A DNA stretch of 64,000 bases, taken from contig CM046848.1 in the NCBI GenBank assembly GCA_025618425.1, positions 23,873,455 through 23,937,454 on the forward strand, in the 5' to 3' direction. Numbering within the stretch: position 1 is the stretch's first letter; the number at the start of each line of letters is the position of its first letter. The translations under genes were made by a program, and so were the position numbers. The notes under the pieces are model-generated. The model had not been told where the DNA came from. It was given only the letters and a program-made list of their open reading frames with translations, and did no database searches. The stretch is from Heliocidaris tuberculata (taxonomy: Eukaryota; Echinodermata; Echinoidea; Camarodonta; Echinometridae). Below, piece by piece: positions 1-12,420 of this stretch.

Positions 1-906
1 TGCAATGACTCATAACATACGTCTGTCTCTTTTTTGACAGCTAGGTAAGCTCCAGGAAGGAATGTTTAGCACTGTTATCCATGGTTCATTGTAACATTTA
101 TTGTCATCTTTTCTGTTGTTCTTATCACAAAGAAAATCGTGATAAATAAGGCCGTAGCTCAAGGCTTTCTCACACCGTATGTTAAAATGGCATTAAACTG
201 GAAAAACCTGAACAGCGCCACCTGACAGTAACTGCTAAATTGAGATTATAATTTGAAAATTAATTGCATTTCATTTTGAATTTTGACTAACAGCTGTTTG
301 GAAAATAGGCACATTTTATATTTCAAACTATTATTTTTGACGTTGCACATGTGGAAAATTGCCTACAGATACATTCTAAGCTTCTACAAACTAGAATGGG
401 GCATGATGGAAAATTAGAGGCACAGATACTTTTCAAATCCTGTTGAAAGATGGCGCCATTAGGAGCTTCAATTTACTGTCACTTTAATGTAGTGTACCAT
501 TCTTGTTATTTTCTACACTGGTTAACCCTGTGTGAAAATTTCTTCTTCTTCAAATTAGCCATGTAAACAATCCTTTTGGTAAACAAATATAATTTATCTG
601 AATATTAGTTTCAATCTGCTTTTAATGTGTTATCTTAAACATAATCGTAACCAAGAAATTCTTTTAAATAAAACCAGATTGAAGCAGAAATTCCTAAAAT
701 TGTACTCATCTCATGGTTAATGTGTTGAATAAAAAAATAACAACCATATGGATACAGCAGTTCAAAAATGCCAATGATTCCTTTAGAAAAAAAGTTTCAG
801 ATATAATTTTTAGACGAAAATATAGAGAACACACTTCATTATGAAATTCAGGCTATGGTACATGTTATCGCAACATTTCTTGAGGAATTGCAAGCACTTT
901 TCTTTT

Positions 907-948
907 GTGGGAGAAGGTCCTCAGAATGTGGGAGAAGGTCCTCAGAAT
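907..948. repeat. 21-bp unit, two perfect tandem copies
   Basis: The unit GTGGGAGAAGGTCCTCAGA plus AT occurs twice head to tail, followed by a partial third start (GTGG). A small local duplication in otherwise unique AT-rich DNA. No gene is visible in bases 1-1233. Confidence 0.9.
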
Positions 949-1233
949 GTGGCAAACATATCGCTATAACATGTACCTGTAAGCTTTTAAAAGCCAATTC
1001 ATCAGGATACCAGTTTGTATTTCCTCTAGTGCCAGAATGTAGTATAGGAAATTGGGAATATATTTATTTATGATACAACTTGTCTGCTGCTCACAAAACC
1101 TGAGAGTGTCCAGTGGTTGCACTTGAGAAGATATTCAATCAATTCTTGAATTTTGGGTTTGACAGTTAGGCTTTTACGACACATCCAACCTTATATACCT
1201 TACATGAGATAACAGAAAATGAGAGTACATGTA

Positions 1234-1596
1234 TTAAAGAGAAGGTCGAGTTCTGGGAAAGTTGAAAAATAATTTGGAAGCTTTTTCATTCCTTTTATAT
1301 CAGTTTGGAAGAACATCATAGTAGAAATATCCCCTGACAAGCCCCATATTCAAAATATGAGGAGAAATAGCTGAAATGTTTAGGCTGAACTTTCATGTCA
1401 CATGTGTGTACAGTCCCATATACCCATTTTTGTGTGCAGTGCATGTGCTTTGTGTAGATTTCTTATCATTTTGATGATTCCGAAACCTCACAATGTACAC
1501 TAATTCTTATGTGGACATGATCAACCTTTCCTAATTGCTTTGAGACAGTTTCTTTCACAGTTTAATTGCATGACCAGAACTCAACTTTATCTTTAA
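1234..1596 (+). mobile_element. MITE family B, copy 1 (about 365 bp)
   Basis: The element begins TTAAAGAGAAGGT and ends with the inverse form ACTTTATCTTTAA, and both ends carry GAGTTCTGG or its complement, so they form imperfect terminal inverted repeats of about 23 bp. A closely similar sequence lies at 36886-37303, a reverse truncated copy at 55418-55725, and a reverse terminal fragment at 19487-19595. No coding capacity is seen, so it is a non-autonomous DNA transposon. The superfamily is not determined. Confidence 0.75.
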
Positions 1597-2204
1597 ACAG
1601 TACAACTTTATTTGCTACTCATAAAACTGAAAGTCAGAGAAAGTGGTTGGAAGGAGCACTTGAAAAGACATTCTATCAATCAAGTTTGTCACTTCAGTTT
1701 GTACATGCAGGTGTATGTTTACAATATTTTGTTTTGTCTCTAAGAGTAGATTCTACTTTAATCTGTTATTGAAGATTGCTGTATTATTTGGAGGGGGGGG
1801 GGGATCTCAAGGTATTTTTTAAATTGCCCCTTTAATTGTAAACACAGCTCCCATTGATAATTTTAATCTATTTCGTTGTTATGCATGAAACTAGTGTAGG
1901 CGTACATGAAGTCCATATTTAGTTTGGCTCAAGAATATCCCTCAAGATATAGAATTTGGTTTTCCCTGCTCCCCCTTTGTGTGAATACATGAACTTGTGA
2001 CTGACTAAAGGCATGATTTTGTAAACTTGAGGAAGCTGATTTTAAGAGTATGAGTTTTTCTCCAAAAATATCCCATACACTTCCACAAATATTATGGGTC
2101 ATATTTTTAGCATGTGTTTTAACTAATTTTGTTACTTTTTAAAAACATTATCCCTCCCTTGTGGTCCTTCTCCAGTGAAAGCCAATCCCTCCTTTCTCCT
2201 CCAG

Positions 2205-2306
2205 TTCAATGTCAAATGAAAGGTCAGGGGTCAATAGTTCAGGAGGTCAAACAGCTGAGAAGGGTCTCCAAGGAGAAATTGATCTCTTGCTAGATGATGG
2301 TGCAAT
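2205..2306 (+). CDS. candidate internal exon of an unidentified gene
   Basis: A pyrimidine-rich tract ending CTCCTCCAG precedes this 102-bp segment and GTAAGG follows it, so splice signals are good on both sides. Only one of three frames is open: from 2206 it reads SMSNERSGVNSSGG, then QTAEKGLQGEIDLLLDDGA, ending after two bases of a codon. The other two frames contain stops. The acidic EIDLLLDD stretch is not a family signature I can name. No partner exon was found within several kilobases, so it could be a lone exon of an upstream gene or a chance match. It also contains three AGGTCA-like half-sites. Confidence 0.25.
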
Positions 2307-2384
2307 GTAAGGACAGTATGACTTTCACAGATGTACATTGTACATCTGCAAACATATTTGTATTCCTTCCTTTTAAAAAACTTA

Positions 2385-2410
2385 CCCCCCCCCCCCCCCC
2401 CCCCCCCCCC
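2385..2410. repeat. 26-base poly-C tract
   Basis: An uninterrupted run of 26 C, preceded by an A run. Shorter C or G runs occur at about 1792-1802, 9860-9872, 56045-56058, 56513-56531 and 60292-60306. Simple sequence, prone to length error in assembly. Confidence 0.95.
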
Positions 2411-5179
2411 GTTCAGACTAACCTATAAGTTCATTGTGTAGCTACATATGTGATAAGTAATTCATTTTTTATAGTCTGAATGTCGTATAATGAAATGTCG
2501 TGGAGCGATAATATGTTTGAGGAATGTTTCTAACAAAAAGTAAAAGAATGAGCATCCCCTTGTAGTCTGAATGACGTATCTTATGAAAATCGTATAACTG
2601 GACAGGGCTTATCATGTGTGTGCGCTGATATGACCAATCAGCTGTAATTTTGTATGCTTCATCGCTGTCCGTAACATAACCTGATACAAAACATGTTATA
2701 CATGTACATGTACAATGATCCTTTCTGCAACTTCATGCAAATCTCGTATAAAATTCCTGTAGTATGAACAGGCTATCAGTTGTGTGTGTTTGTATAAAGG
2801 ATGGCAAGTGTCATATTCTGAGTAGGCCTACACTGTAAATTTTAGTTCCGCACATGTATGCACATGTAGGGCTTATAGGCCTACAGTTGTCGGTTACACG
2901 TCTGTCTTGGGCTGGTCACATGAAGTGTAGTCATAAGACCAAGTTGACATCTTTCACTTATAGATCGAGTTCATAGAATGACACTAGGTAAACAGCAGAC
3001 CATGCCATGCCAATACATTAAGACCTACAAATGTATCTGGGCTATAGACTTGACACCTATATGTCTTTTGAATTGTTTGTAGGTTGACCTATAATTGTAT
3101 TTTGTATACTAATCGCATTTTAGTTATTGACAAAACAATTTTATTTCAAATATCAAAAGAAAAGAAAGGAAATGTTTCCTCCAGTAAGGCAGAGTTCTAC
3201 CCTTAATTTTTTTAATCTGGGGCTCTGAATCAAAATCTTTGGAGTCCATGTGCACAAGTCCTTGTTAATTGTATGACTTTGACATTTGGGGGATCCAGAC
3301 TCCAGAGTAAAATTTTGGGGACCCTTGCATATCAGCCCCTTGTGAGTCTCAAGCCATGATTTAGGGGTCATTTATTTCTAAATTTTGGGGATGGATGCAT
3401 CATTGTTTTAAAGTACAATATAGTATGACTGTGATGGATATATACATTATACAATAGATGATGGGTGACTTTTTCTTTCTGAACCTAAATTTTTGTTTGT
3501 CATTTTACCTCCTGGCCTTAAAACAGAAATACCTTTTGCTATAAAGAAAAAAACCCTTTGTGTGTATGGTTTAGTTTTTACTGCTCTCAATTTATTTTCA
3601 TTGCCTATGATTCATATTTACTACCAATTGAATATAAGGTAAGAACAATGTAATGACGGCAAGGGCAAGATGGAAGCCTTTTTGTTGCTTAGCAACTAAA
3701 GAGTAGTTACTCAGACATGTACATGTAGCTTCAGTCACCTGTTCATAGCACACACTGCGCTATACATTTTGCATGCATCTAAAATCTTTAAATCGTCTGT
3801 TTAGAGCCAAAAGGGTGTTAAATAATCATAAACCTTAACACAGATTTAATGCCCTTCCAGCTCTCAGACATATGAAATGATGTATTGAGCATGCAGTATT
3901 TGATGATATTGATTTGGTGTACTCTTCTGAGAATTTTTCTACATGAAAATATATACACATGTACAAGCAAAATATAAGACCATCGGCTGTAATTCGCAAT
4001 GTATGTGTGGTTTGAAGGAGGGAGTGGAGTTCATTGAAAAGGATTCTACACCTGAAAAATATCCACGTCTTTCTTTACAAGATTCATTTGGGGAGGGTCA
4101 TGCCTTCACCTCCCCCCCCCCTCCCCCATTACATATAAGTGTTTGTAAAGAATGTATATATGTAAGAAACTTATGTTTTTATCCCCATTGAAAACTTGAT
4201 CTCCTCTATTACTTGATAGGCCTTTAAAATGATATGTGCAATCCATTATAAACACATCGTAAGATTATGGGTGGGAAAATAAGGAAGTAGGGAAATTACA
4301 CATCTAGGCCTAGCTACATGTACGTGTATTAATTCCTTTTGGCAAAATTGGACATGCTATGATTAGGCACAATGCATATGTAGGCTATCAGTAAGCAATC
4401 AGTACCTTCAGTATATATGAATTATCAAAGTTTATCTTGTATGAAATAACTGGCCCAATGTAAACAATCTCCATGCAGCTAGCAGATTATAGACAGGAAT
4501 AGAAATGACAATCACATGCACAAGGGACAAGTTATGACTGTATAGCATTGACCACAAGAGGGCAGTGTTGGATTTGGTGTGGAGTTTTCTCTGTCACAGC
4601 AAGAATCCCCTGCTGTTTGGCACATAATATGTGTTGTTATTGTTAGAAAAACCAGTGCCCTATTTTCATTAGTCTTTGTAATTTCCTGCTCACACTATAA
4701 GCCTACATGTATGTACATGTACAATGTCCTTGTCATAATGGAATCTGAACCTGAGAGAAGCTGATTGTGTACATTAGAGGAATATGGAATTGGTAATAAA
4801 AACAACAGGTAGTCCCATTATGCCTCTCACTTTCAATTTACCATAAATGGGATATTATGTTACATGTATGTGATAAATGTACAATGCATGTATGAATGTA
4901 GGCTATAATTAGATATACAAATAGGAAATTCGGAATAAGTTACGGGGTGAAAGTGATTGATTTGTACTTACGGTTTTGATGTTTGGTGTAATCAGGGAAA
5001 TATAACTAGATACTGTACTTTCCCTGGTGTAATGGATTTTTCTTCCAGTGCTTACATGTAGTCAGTTATCAAATGAATTTCTTTAATGAAGCTGCTCTGC
5101 TTTATTTTGCTTGTGATTTAGGTCTTTTGTACTTCAGACAGTGTACAGTTCTATCTTGTCAACTTATTAGTTTTTTACA
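2411..5179. other. no gene seen, AT-rich non-coding DNA
   Basis: I see only short unsupported open frames, scattered TACATGTA palindromes (for example around 2700) and a pyrimidine run near 4112-4130. Nothing carries paired splice sites with a recognisable protein. Confidence 0.6.
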
Positions 5180-5431
5180 CTTGCAAAATTTTGCTTAGTC
5201 CCAGACTGTGGGGCTAAACGAGGCTTTAGCCCCACCAAAAGGACGGGACTAAGCTTAGCCCACTTTCTGTTCACATTGCAGTTTACCAAAGTGGGCTAAC
5301 TCCATGATAGTCCAGGATTTTGTTAGCCCTGGAAAAAACAGGGGTAGCCCCACCAGAGGTGGGGCTAAATGTAAAAAGGTTTGGCTAAGCGCTCTGGCTA
5401 GGGAGATAGTATGGGACTAAAACTGCAAATG
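5180..5431. mobile_element. MITE-like element with GGGGCTAA repeats
   Basis: The left end reads TTTTGCTTAGTCCCAGAC and the right end is the inverse form GTATGGGACTAAAACTGCAA, giving imperfect terminal inverted repeats around TTAGTCCCA. The interior has many GGGGCTAA and TTAGCCCC blocks in both directions, so the strand could fold heavily. No open frame. The right end abuts an ATT-type microsatellite and the SINE tail, which suggests nested insertion. Confidence 0.55.
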
Positions 5432-5720
5432 AGAATAATAATAATGATAATAATAATAATATTGGATATTTATATAGCGCTCATATCCACCTTGAATGGT
5501 GCTCAAGGCGCTCCAATATTACCCCAGCTCTAGCTAGGCTACCGATTTCGGCGCTTACAGCATTCAAGGAATTCATTCCTGCCAGTACCCATTTAACACC
5601 TGGGTGGAGAGTGGCAAATGTAGATTAATGTCTTACCAAAGGACAGTAGTGCCGCGCCGGGGTTCGAACCCACAACCTTTCCATCTCCAGTCAAGTGTTT
5701 AAACCACTCAACTATGAACA
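5432..5720 (-). mobile_element. tRNA-derived SINE, minus strand
   Basis: Read on the minus strand, a tRNA-like head leads to the RNA polymerase III B-box GGTTCGAACC (5661-5670). This is followed by a body with CACCCAGGTGTTAAATGGGTA and a 3' end GCGCTATATAAATATCC running into an (ATT)n tail. A second copy of the same family lies on the plus strand at 16775-17055. The head looks tRNA-like but is degraded and is not a functional tRNA. Confidence 0.8.
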
Positions 5721-5726
5721 GCATAA

Positions 5727-7508
5727 TAAAATAGTCCGGGGTTAAGGATAGTATGGGGTTTAAAAAATCAAGTGTAAAAACCTTATGAGAGTCTGTACCT
5801 CCGTACTCAAGTGTAGAGTATCTTATAGGCTTCAGCTCTAACTCTTCTTGTAGAACATGTTAATACAAGTGCATGAGAATGTTAAGCCAGGGGGAAATGT
5901 GGCGGCCTTACCTTATTAGCCGCACTGGGTATCGTTTACCAAGTTTGGAGCAACAAGCCCCAAGGTGATTTTGTCTTTCTCCTTAAAAGACAGCTGAAAT
6001 TACACTCCTCGTCGTACGAGCAGGGCCCCCGAGAAAAAATGAGAGGAGCAAGAAAGAGTGCACTTGATGGTGTACATTTTGTACCTCAACACGCCAATGT
6101 GAGGCTTTCACACTGTCATCATGAACACTCCTGCTTGTATCATTTCATCTTTAAAGTTCAAGCAATGTATGAAAGTTTACACTTTAAACATTAGTGTTTT
6201 ATCGAGGTTATTTCCAAAGCCAGGTAATTTTTCATGATTACTCTTTGAACTTACTCATCTACCAGGCTTGTTGTACATACAGCTGCTATATAATTTTTTA
6301 GTACAACAAATGTCAGTTTGGAAAAAGCCTTTTATTTAATTTCAAGAAAATGAAAGAAAATTGGTATGCATTCACTTTGCCCATTGCTAATCGTGCTGAA
6401 AGAAGTCAATTTAAGTTTCATTGCAAGAAATTTAAATAGTCTTCAATAGACCAAGTGCTAAGAGAGTGATACTTTTTTTTATATTTTATCCTGAGAACAT
6501 ACTCCTTTTTAAGTCCTATATGTGGGAATATATATAGTTTATTTAGAATTCATTGGCTTTCCCACAAGAATGACATAGCACACCAACTTGATTACATACC
6601 CTGAATATCCTGTTTCTCTGACCTCTATTCTATCCATTTTATACCTAAATGTTTATTTTTTCTATCATTATTTGTTTTCATTTCTACCATACTCACCAAT
6701 CTGTGGTTGTCCAATAGGACATTCACCCCTGTCACAAATCAATACACAAATCCATAGATTGGATCGGAGAGGAGTGTTTTGAATCCTACGAATTTAGAAT
6801 TTCAGCATCATGTCAGATTATACTACCATCCTGGGAAAACTTTTTTTGATGTGAAAGTGGGACTTTGTGTTCCCCGGGATTAGCGGTGTTCCATCAGTTG
6901 TCTTGGGTTCGTTACCCTCCGAGGTTTCCCACTGACGTGTTTGAAATCTGCGGTACGTTATTTCCTCTCACCGAGTCTGCTGCGGTTGCCTGGCAACCCG
7001 GTTAGCCCTGTCTCTCCTTGCTCCTTGTGTTACCTTTCATCTTTGCTATCTCTCTGATTTCAAGAGATAGATCAGTTCTGGTGTTAGTCATAATGTCATG
7101 GCACATGTGTCATTTGTATGTAACATTGGCTGTGTAATATAGGCCTACATGTATGTATGTGTTCTGTTCAAGAAGATTGGAAAGAAAAATCATGGAAACC
7201 AATTTATTCTATCACTTCAGAATCCAAGTAATTGGGTGTTATTATTAATCCTATCTGATACCTACATGTATATACATATAACCTTATCTTCATCTGTTTT
7301 GTTTGTTAATCAAAATAAAAGTTTGGGTTTGAGAGCAAAATATATATATGTACATGTATTTATTTTTAGTAAGATCCTGTGTTATGGATCAATGAATTAG
7401 ATTCCCTTTTTCTTTTAAATTATAGTTTGAAATTCCTTTGATTTTATGGATTGGATTATATTATGATATAATGGAGATTGCATTGAATATAGACTATTAA
7501 AAATGGGG
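5727..7508. other. no gene seen
   Basis: AT-rich sequence with short unsupported ORFs. A slightly GC-richer stretch at 6870-7010 shows no coding frame or splice structure I trust. Confidence 0.55.
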
Positions 7509-7796
7509 TCCACTCGCTATTCATAAGGACCGCTATTTATAGAAAACCGAAAACCGCTATTCATTTGACACGCCTTATGAATAGCAGTCCTTATGAATAG
7601 TTATGAATAGTCGTCCTTATGAACGGAAGTCTTTATGAATAGTGAGGTAATTTGTCTATGGTTTGCTCGCTATGTAGAATGACCGCTATTCATACAAAAC
7701 CATTGTTCATTTGAGTCACGCGTTATGGATAGTGGTCTTTATGAATAAGTGGTCCTTATGAATAGCCGTCCTTATGACTAGTGAGGTTACCCCTTA
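7509..7796. repeat. foldback array of GTCCTTATGAATAG motifs
   Basis: Two adjacent units of about 140 bp (7509-7650 and 7668-7796) each open with CTCGCTAT... and close with a form of ATGAATAGTGAGGT, which is the inverse. Between the ends GTCCTTATGAATAG and CTATTCATAAGGAC recur in both orientations, so each unit can fold on itself. Probably a tandemly duplicated MITE. No coding potential. Confidence 0.6.
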
Positions 7797-7964
7797 AAAA
7801 CATACATGCAAGTGGGAGATTTGGAGTTCTTCATGTACAATGCATGCTAATGTATATTGTAGGTATTAAACTAAGAAGGGTAAACATGAATCCATCCACT
7901 TTGTACGGTATACATGTACATGTATGTATTTTCTAATGATTAGACTTGAACTTACTGATTAGAC

Positions 7965-8410
7965 TTGAATCTTATCAAAACTTGAATGTTAAACCTCTAC
8001 AAGCTGTATATGATTAACAAACGTCTGCGCTGTATACTTTCTCTTCAAGCTTGATCAATCTACATGTTGCTATCAACTGCTTCGATTGTAAGTGGGAAAT
8101 GTGACGTTTCTAGAGCATGGCATTTTGGAAGCAGTGGTTATATTGATTCTGCACACTCCTCAGAGTACATGCTTTATATGCTTTATCTATTTTATGATGT
8201 TATGACTTGAACTTTGTCGAAACTTGATACCAAAACTTGAACATTAACCTCTCGCCAACCTTCTGGCGCTGTGTACTTTCTCTTTAAGCTCGATCAATCT
8301 CGCTATCAAACGCTCTGATTGTGAGTGGAAAATGTGACGTTTCTAGAGCGTGGCATTTTAGAAGCAGTGGTTATTTTGACTCGATGGAGTCCTCCGAGCT
8401 TACTTGATCA
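7965..8410. repeat. diverged tandem duplication, about 215-bp unit
   Basis: 7965-8180 and 8198-8410 share the same order of blocks: GACTTGAA, AAACTTGA, TACTTTCTCTT, GATCAATCT, ATGTGACGTTTCTAGAGC, TGGCATTTT and GAAGCAGTGGTTAT. The copies differ by substitutions and small indels. Non-coding. Confidence 0.7.
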
Positions 8411-8764
8411 CTACTATAAATGGTGTATTTCCCTTTATTCCCTGAACAGATTGAACAAATTGATTGGTTTCCTGCAAAGGGACCCAAGCTTATTAAATCA
8501 CAACATAGCGATTGCGTTCCATCTCCTCTGCTTGTGCATACCCTGCAGTTAACATTTAACATTAGCCTACACAAGTCATGCGTGTATCTACTGGTTTTAA
8601 AAAAATGCCTAAAAGGGAGTAAATTCTCAATTCATTGAATATCTTTATTTAAAAAGAATACCTTTGGAAAACAATACTTGTATTTCAATACAATAGATGA
8701 ATACTACAGTATCCTCCTGCCAGGACGGCTACATGTAGGAGTGGTTCCTACATGTATTTCATCT

Positions 8765-8912
8765 GGGCCCCGTTTCATAAAACTTGTTATCAGCAACAAG
8801 TGCCACATTTCTATGACAAATTCGCTCTCAGCCAATCAGATGCAAGGATTTCAGTAGCTTATAACAGTTATTGCAACTTGTTATTGATGGCAAGTTTTAT
8901 GAAACTGGGCCC
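8765..8912. mobile_element. MITE family D, copy 1 (about 148 bp)
   Basis: Starts GGGCCCCGTTTCATAAAACT and ends with the near-exact inverse (TTTTATGAAACTGGGCCC). The interior has AGCCAATCAGATGCAAGGAT and a copy of TAACAGTTATTGCAACTTG. A second copy of similar length lies at 62171-62319. Confidence 0.85.
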
Positions 8913-8970
8913 AGGTACATGAACACATGTGCGTACTGATGGGGATGTTTTAGGTGTTCAAATACCACCT

Positions 8971-9147
8971 TTTGGTGCTGATAACCTTCTTTTTTTTTTT
9001 TTTTTTTTTTTGCTTGTCAGAGAATTTTTGACTAAAAAGACACCCCAAAAATGCTGATAACCTTTTTTGTTTGTTTGTTTGCTTGTCAGAGAATTTTTCA
9101 GTAAAAAGACACCCCCCTTTAAAAAATTCCTGGGTATGCCACTGCAT
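8971..9147 (-). repeat. duplicated repeat fragment with T-tract
   Basis: Two successive copies of a segment running GCTGATAACCTT, T-rich tract, GCTTGTCAGAGAATTTTT, AAAAAGACACCCC (about 8977-9049 and 9051-9117), followed by a terminus that on the minus strand reads CAGTGGCATACCCAGGAATT. Related vocabulary (CAGTGGC, a C run, GATAACC, a T-rich stretch) recurs at 56474-56645, so both are probably parts of one interspersed family. Confidence 0.45.
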
Positions 9148-9149
9148 GA

Positions 9150-12137
9150 ACATGTATTGTTGTGTGCCTGGCAGAAGGGCATGAACATGGATTTGCATTG
9201 GTCACAGTTTCAATGGCTTTGGATTTCATTGAAATGATGAATATTAATAAAATATTATAGAAAAATGAAAACCTATTTACTGTTAACAAATAAGATGATG
9301 TATGGACTGAAATGTGTAGTGGAGATACGTCAAAGGGAATACATCTGCTGGCCGTGCCTCCTTTTGTTACCTTCTGCTTGGGACGTTATGTACATGTTTA
9401 ATATGAACAATATGAACTATAACTGCTGGACACTAAGCATGCAATAGTACAGTACATATTTATATATGAGCTACTCATTCTTTCAAAAAGAAATCCTTCT
9501 TTTTCCACTGAATTTGACAGCTTGAAATAATGAAGCCATAAATAGTTTGTTTGTCAAGAAATTATTATACCTGTCAATATTTGGCATTGGTCTGTTGTTA
9601 TGCAGTGGTTACAGTGACTGGTCACCTGACATTTCTATAATTCTATTATATTAATATATGAAGGATATTCTTTACAAATATTAGTGTGTTGACCTCTTTC
9701 ATCAAGGCAATGGACCATGATTCAATGTATATGAACAAAAACTAATAGTTGAATTGGAAAATATAATAAACAGCAGAGAAAAAGAATCAATCAAATAAAC
9801 AAAACAAACAAAACCAAACAAACAAATAATAACATACAAAGGAACAAACAGTTGTATCACCCCCCCCCCCCCTCCCCTTATAGGTAAGAGCAATTATTCT
9901 AATTTGCTCTTGCAAAGTCAAATTTCTTCAGAATTTTCGGTCACTTACTTGGCAAAAGATTTTTCAATACACTGAAGTAAATGAAAGTAAAATGCACTAG
10001 TCAAAATTTTTGTCATTCCTTTTATTAATACTTATTAATATCTTGAGATCAGCTTCCTAATTTGATTGAATGACATGCACCTTGTAGATCTTTTGGTTTG
10101 TAAACTTTAATCTCACTTCCATTTGTGTTATTACATTTTTGACATTTCAGATAGTCTTCATTTCAAAGTTTAAAATACAAAATGTAACTACTCATTAATG
10201 AAAAATAGAGTTCTATTGACAAAATGGATATTATCTAAATGTAAACACTTTGTTGACGTATTTCCACTCTATTTGTACCTCCCATTTGTGGAGGAATACT
10301 TGTTTACTAATTCATATTTTTAAAAGTTTGCAATTACAGGACTGTACGACGTATTTAACCTAGATCTATGCAGAGTGCACGGTATTTAACAGTAATGTAG
10401 TTTGAGGGTGTATGTGTACTTTCCATCAAATTCTGGTTTGCTAGAAACCACAAATATGTCATCATATGTTATGTCTATTTTACTGTACCCATTAAACCTT
10501 GATGAGGTGTTAGCTTACTAAGCATCAAATATTAGCATCAGTTATCATGACTTGCATACCATTGTAAAAAACAGAAGAAGAAGAATGTTTACTGGAATGA
10601 GAAATATTTAAAAGAAATTATTCTACATGTATATACACTTCATGTACATGTAGCTAACTAGCTATTGAACTTGGTGCAGAATATGCTGTGCACAAACTTC
10701 AGTGGATAAGCATTTTTTGTGTCATTTGCTAATTTTGCAACCATTTATTTTGCAGCCATAATCTTTTCATGAGAATAGATAGAAGACTGAAAATGCTCTG
10801 AAGCATATGCATTGTAATGTACTCATACAGCTCTGCACAAATTTGTGGACCATATCATCCATGAACTTTGTTTTTGTGACTGTATTTTATTCAACTGAGA
10901 TATTATAGTAATTTGAGATATAACTGAATTATTGCAATTGTAACAGACAATTAAGTGAGAATACTTCCATACATGGGATGCTTCAAAAGCAAGTGCGTGA
11001 TTCAAGGTAAGAAACCAGGTGACCTATGGCTTTACATCGTATCTGAGGATTTAGGTGATTGAGGATCTTACAAAGGTGGTCTGAAACAACACAAATTTGC
11101 TCTTCGGTGCACTGCCCTGTTCTTACTCTAATATGTATCATTTAACGCTATTTAAAGACGAAGTAACAACAGCAGTAGCATATAACACCAAATAGCAGCA
11201 CTTGATGGGATATTGAACCTATGACCTGTCAGCTCCAAGACCACTGCTGTAAACCATTGAGCCTTGTTAGCTGTTGAACTATGTATTGGTTTAAACAGGT
11301 CTGGAAACTCCTTGAATGGAATATTCGTCTCAAAGATGAGGGGTGGACAAGTGCAAGCCAGAGCAGCACTTATTTGGAGGGAGAAGGGTTAACCTTGCCC
11401 TTGCAGATTTCGTCACGCTATTAAAGATGGTGGAACGGCTCCAAGAACGAGCATGAAAAAGCAGATAAAATCTGATGTGATTCCATGGGAAACTGTCCGG
11501 TCCATTGCCGATATGACGTGCATGATGTGGTCTTTCAAATGTACACAAAGAAAGCATAAACCACAATCAATTACTCCAGTAGTATTTGAATAAACCCACA
11601 AAATTGCAATCCAACATTCCTTGGGTTTTTTTTTTTTTTTTTTTACAGAAAAGGGAAAAGAGAGAGTGGGAGAGAAAGAATTTGAGAGCGAAAGAGCAAA
11701 ATCCTTGTCATTATTTTGAAAGGAAATGGTCTGGTGAATGCCAGCTTCCTGCATCAGATGTAGGATTTGAAACAAAACTACCAGATAACTACGTGGAGGG
11801 TAACGTGACAAATTGGAGTTATTTCTGTAGATCATTAGACTGTATGAGATAATACATGTACAATTTGGATAGCTTTGTTTTAGACATAAACCTGTTCTAT
11901 TTGTTCTGTATCATTATGGAATTTTATTATTACATGGTGGATTTAGATTAGAACGTGATGTATGCTGGACCCATTCTTTTGGATGTCATTGGCTCTCAAG
12001 TTTTGAATGAATTGGTGACTTTTGAACTTTTATGCGTGATTCTGCTGTGAACTGCACATGGGCACCAATGTGCTTCTAGTGTTGTAGATACTTGCTCCAT
12101 TAATAATACCCACTTAAATGGCAGTGTTAACGTTGCT
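9150..12137. other. no gene seen upstream of the candidate ABL first exon
   Basis: AT-rich DNA with a C run at 9860-9872 and a T run at 11625-11644. No exon is supported here. If the segment at 12222-12420 is a first exon, its promoter should lie in the last few hundred bases. I see no obvious TATA element there. Confidence 0.5.
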
Positions 12138-12221
12138 GTGGCTGCAACAAGAGGAGGAACTCACTGGGCGTGGTCATTAATGATGGGAGTTGAGTGTGCG
12201 CATCCGATGCCGGGAGCTGCC

Positions 12222-12420
12222 ATGGCGGCAACTAACAAGAACACCAAGCTTCCGAAGATAATCGTCTCGTCTGTCGGAAAGAATCGCGTCCCCAGCCCGG
12301 AACCAAGGAGTAGTGGATTTATTGTGATAGACATTGTGCCACTGCGCAGGGGCAGGGCACGGAGCCTAAGCCCGGAGGCGGTTAAAGGTGGTCGCTGGCG
12401 ATTCGGGCGGGTCTTTTCAG
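12222..12420 (+). CDS. candidate first coding exon of ABL (N-terminal cap)
   Basis: An open segment, richer in CpG than its surroundings, begins at an ATG in a strong initiation context (GCTGCCATGG). It encodes about 66 residues starting MAATNKNTKLPKIIVSSVGK, includes two Ser-Pro sites (VPSPEP, SLSPEA) and basic clusters (PLRRGRARS, GGRWRFGR), and ends F-S plus one base before the donor GTAGGA. The frame stops 10 codons past the donor, as expected when an exon runs into intron. The phase-1 donor fits the phase-1 acceptor of ABL exon 2 at 50329 (the joined codon would be GAT, Asp). In-frame ATGs further 5' at 12180 and 12207 are less well placed. The peptide does not resemble the vertebrate ABL 1a or 1b starts I remember and has no Gly2 myristoylation site. 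Linkage to ABL is inference from strand, order and phase; it could instead be the first exon of another gene. Confidence 0.4.

Noticed and set aside
7261..7360. TACATGTA-type palindromes scattered through the window
   Set aside because: Very common background in such genomes; not clustered in a way that marks a specific element.
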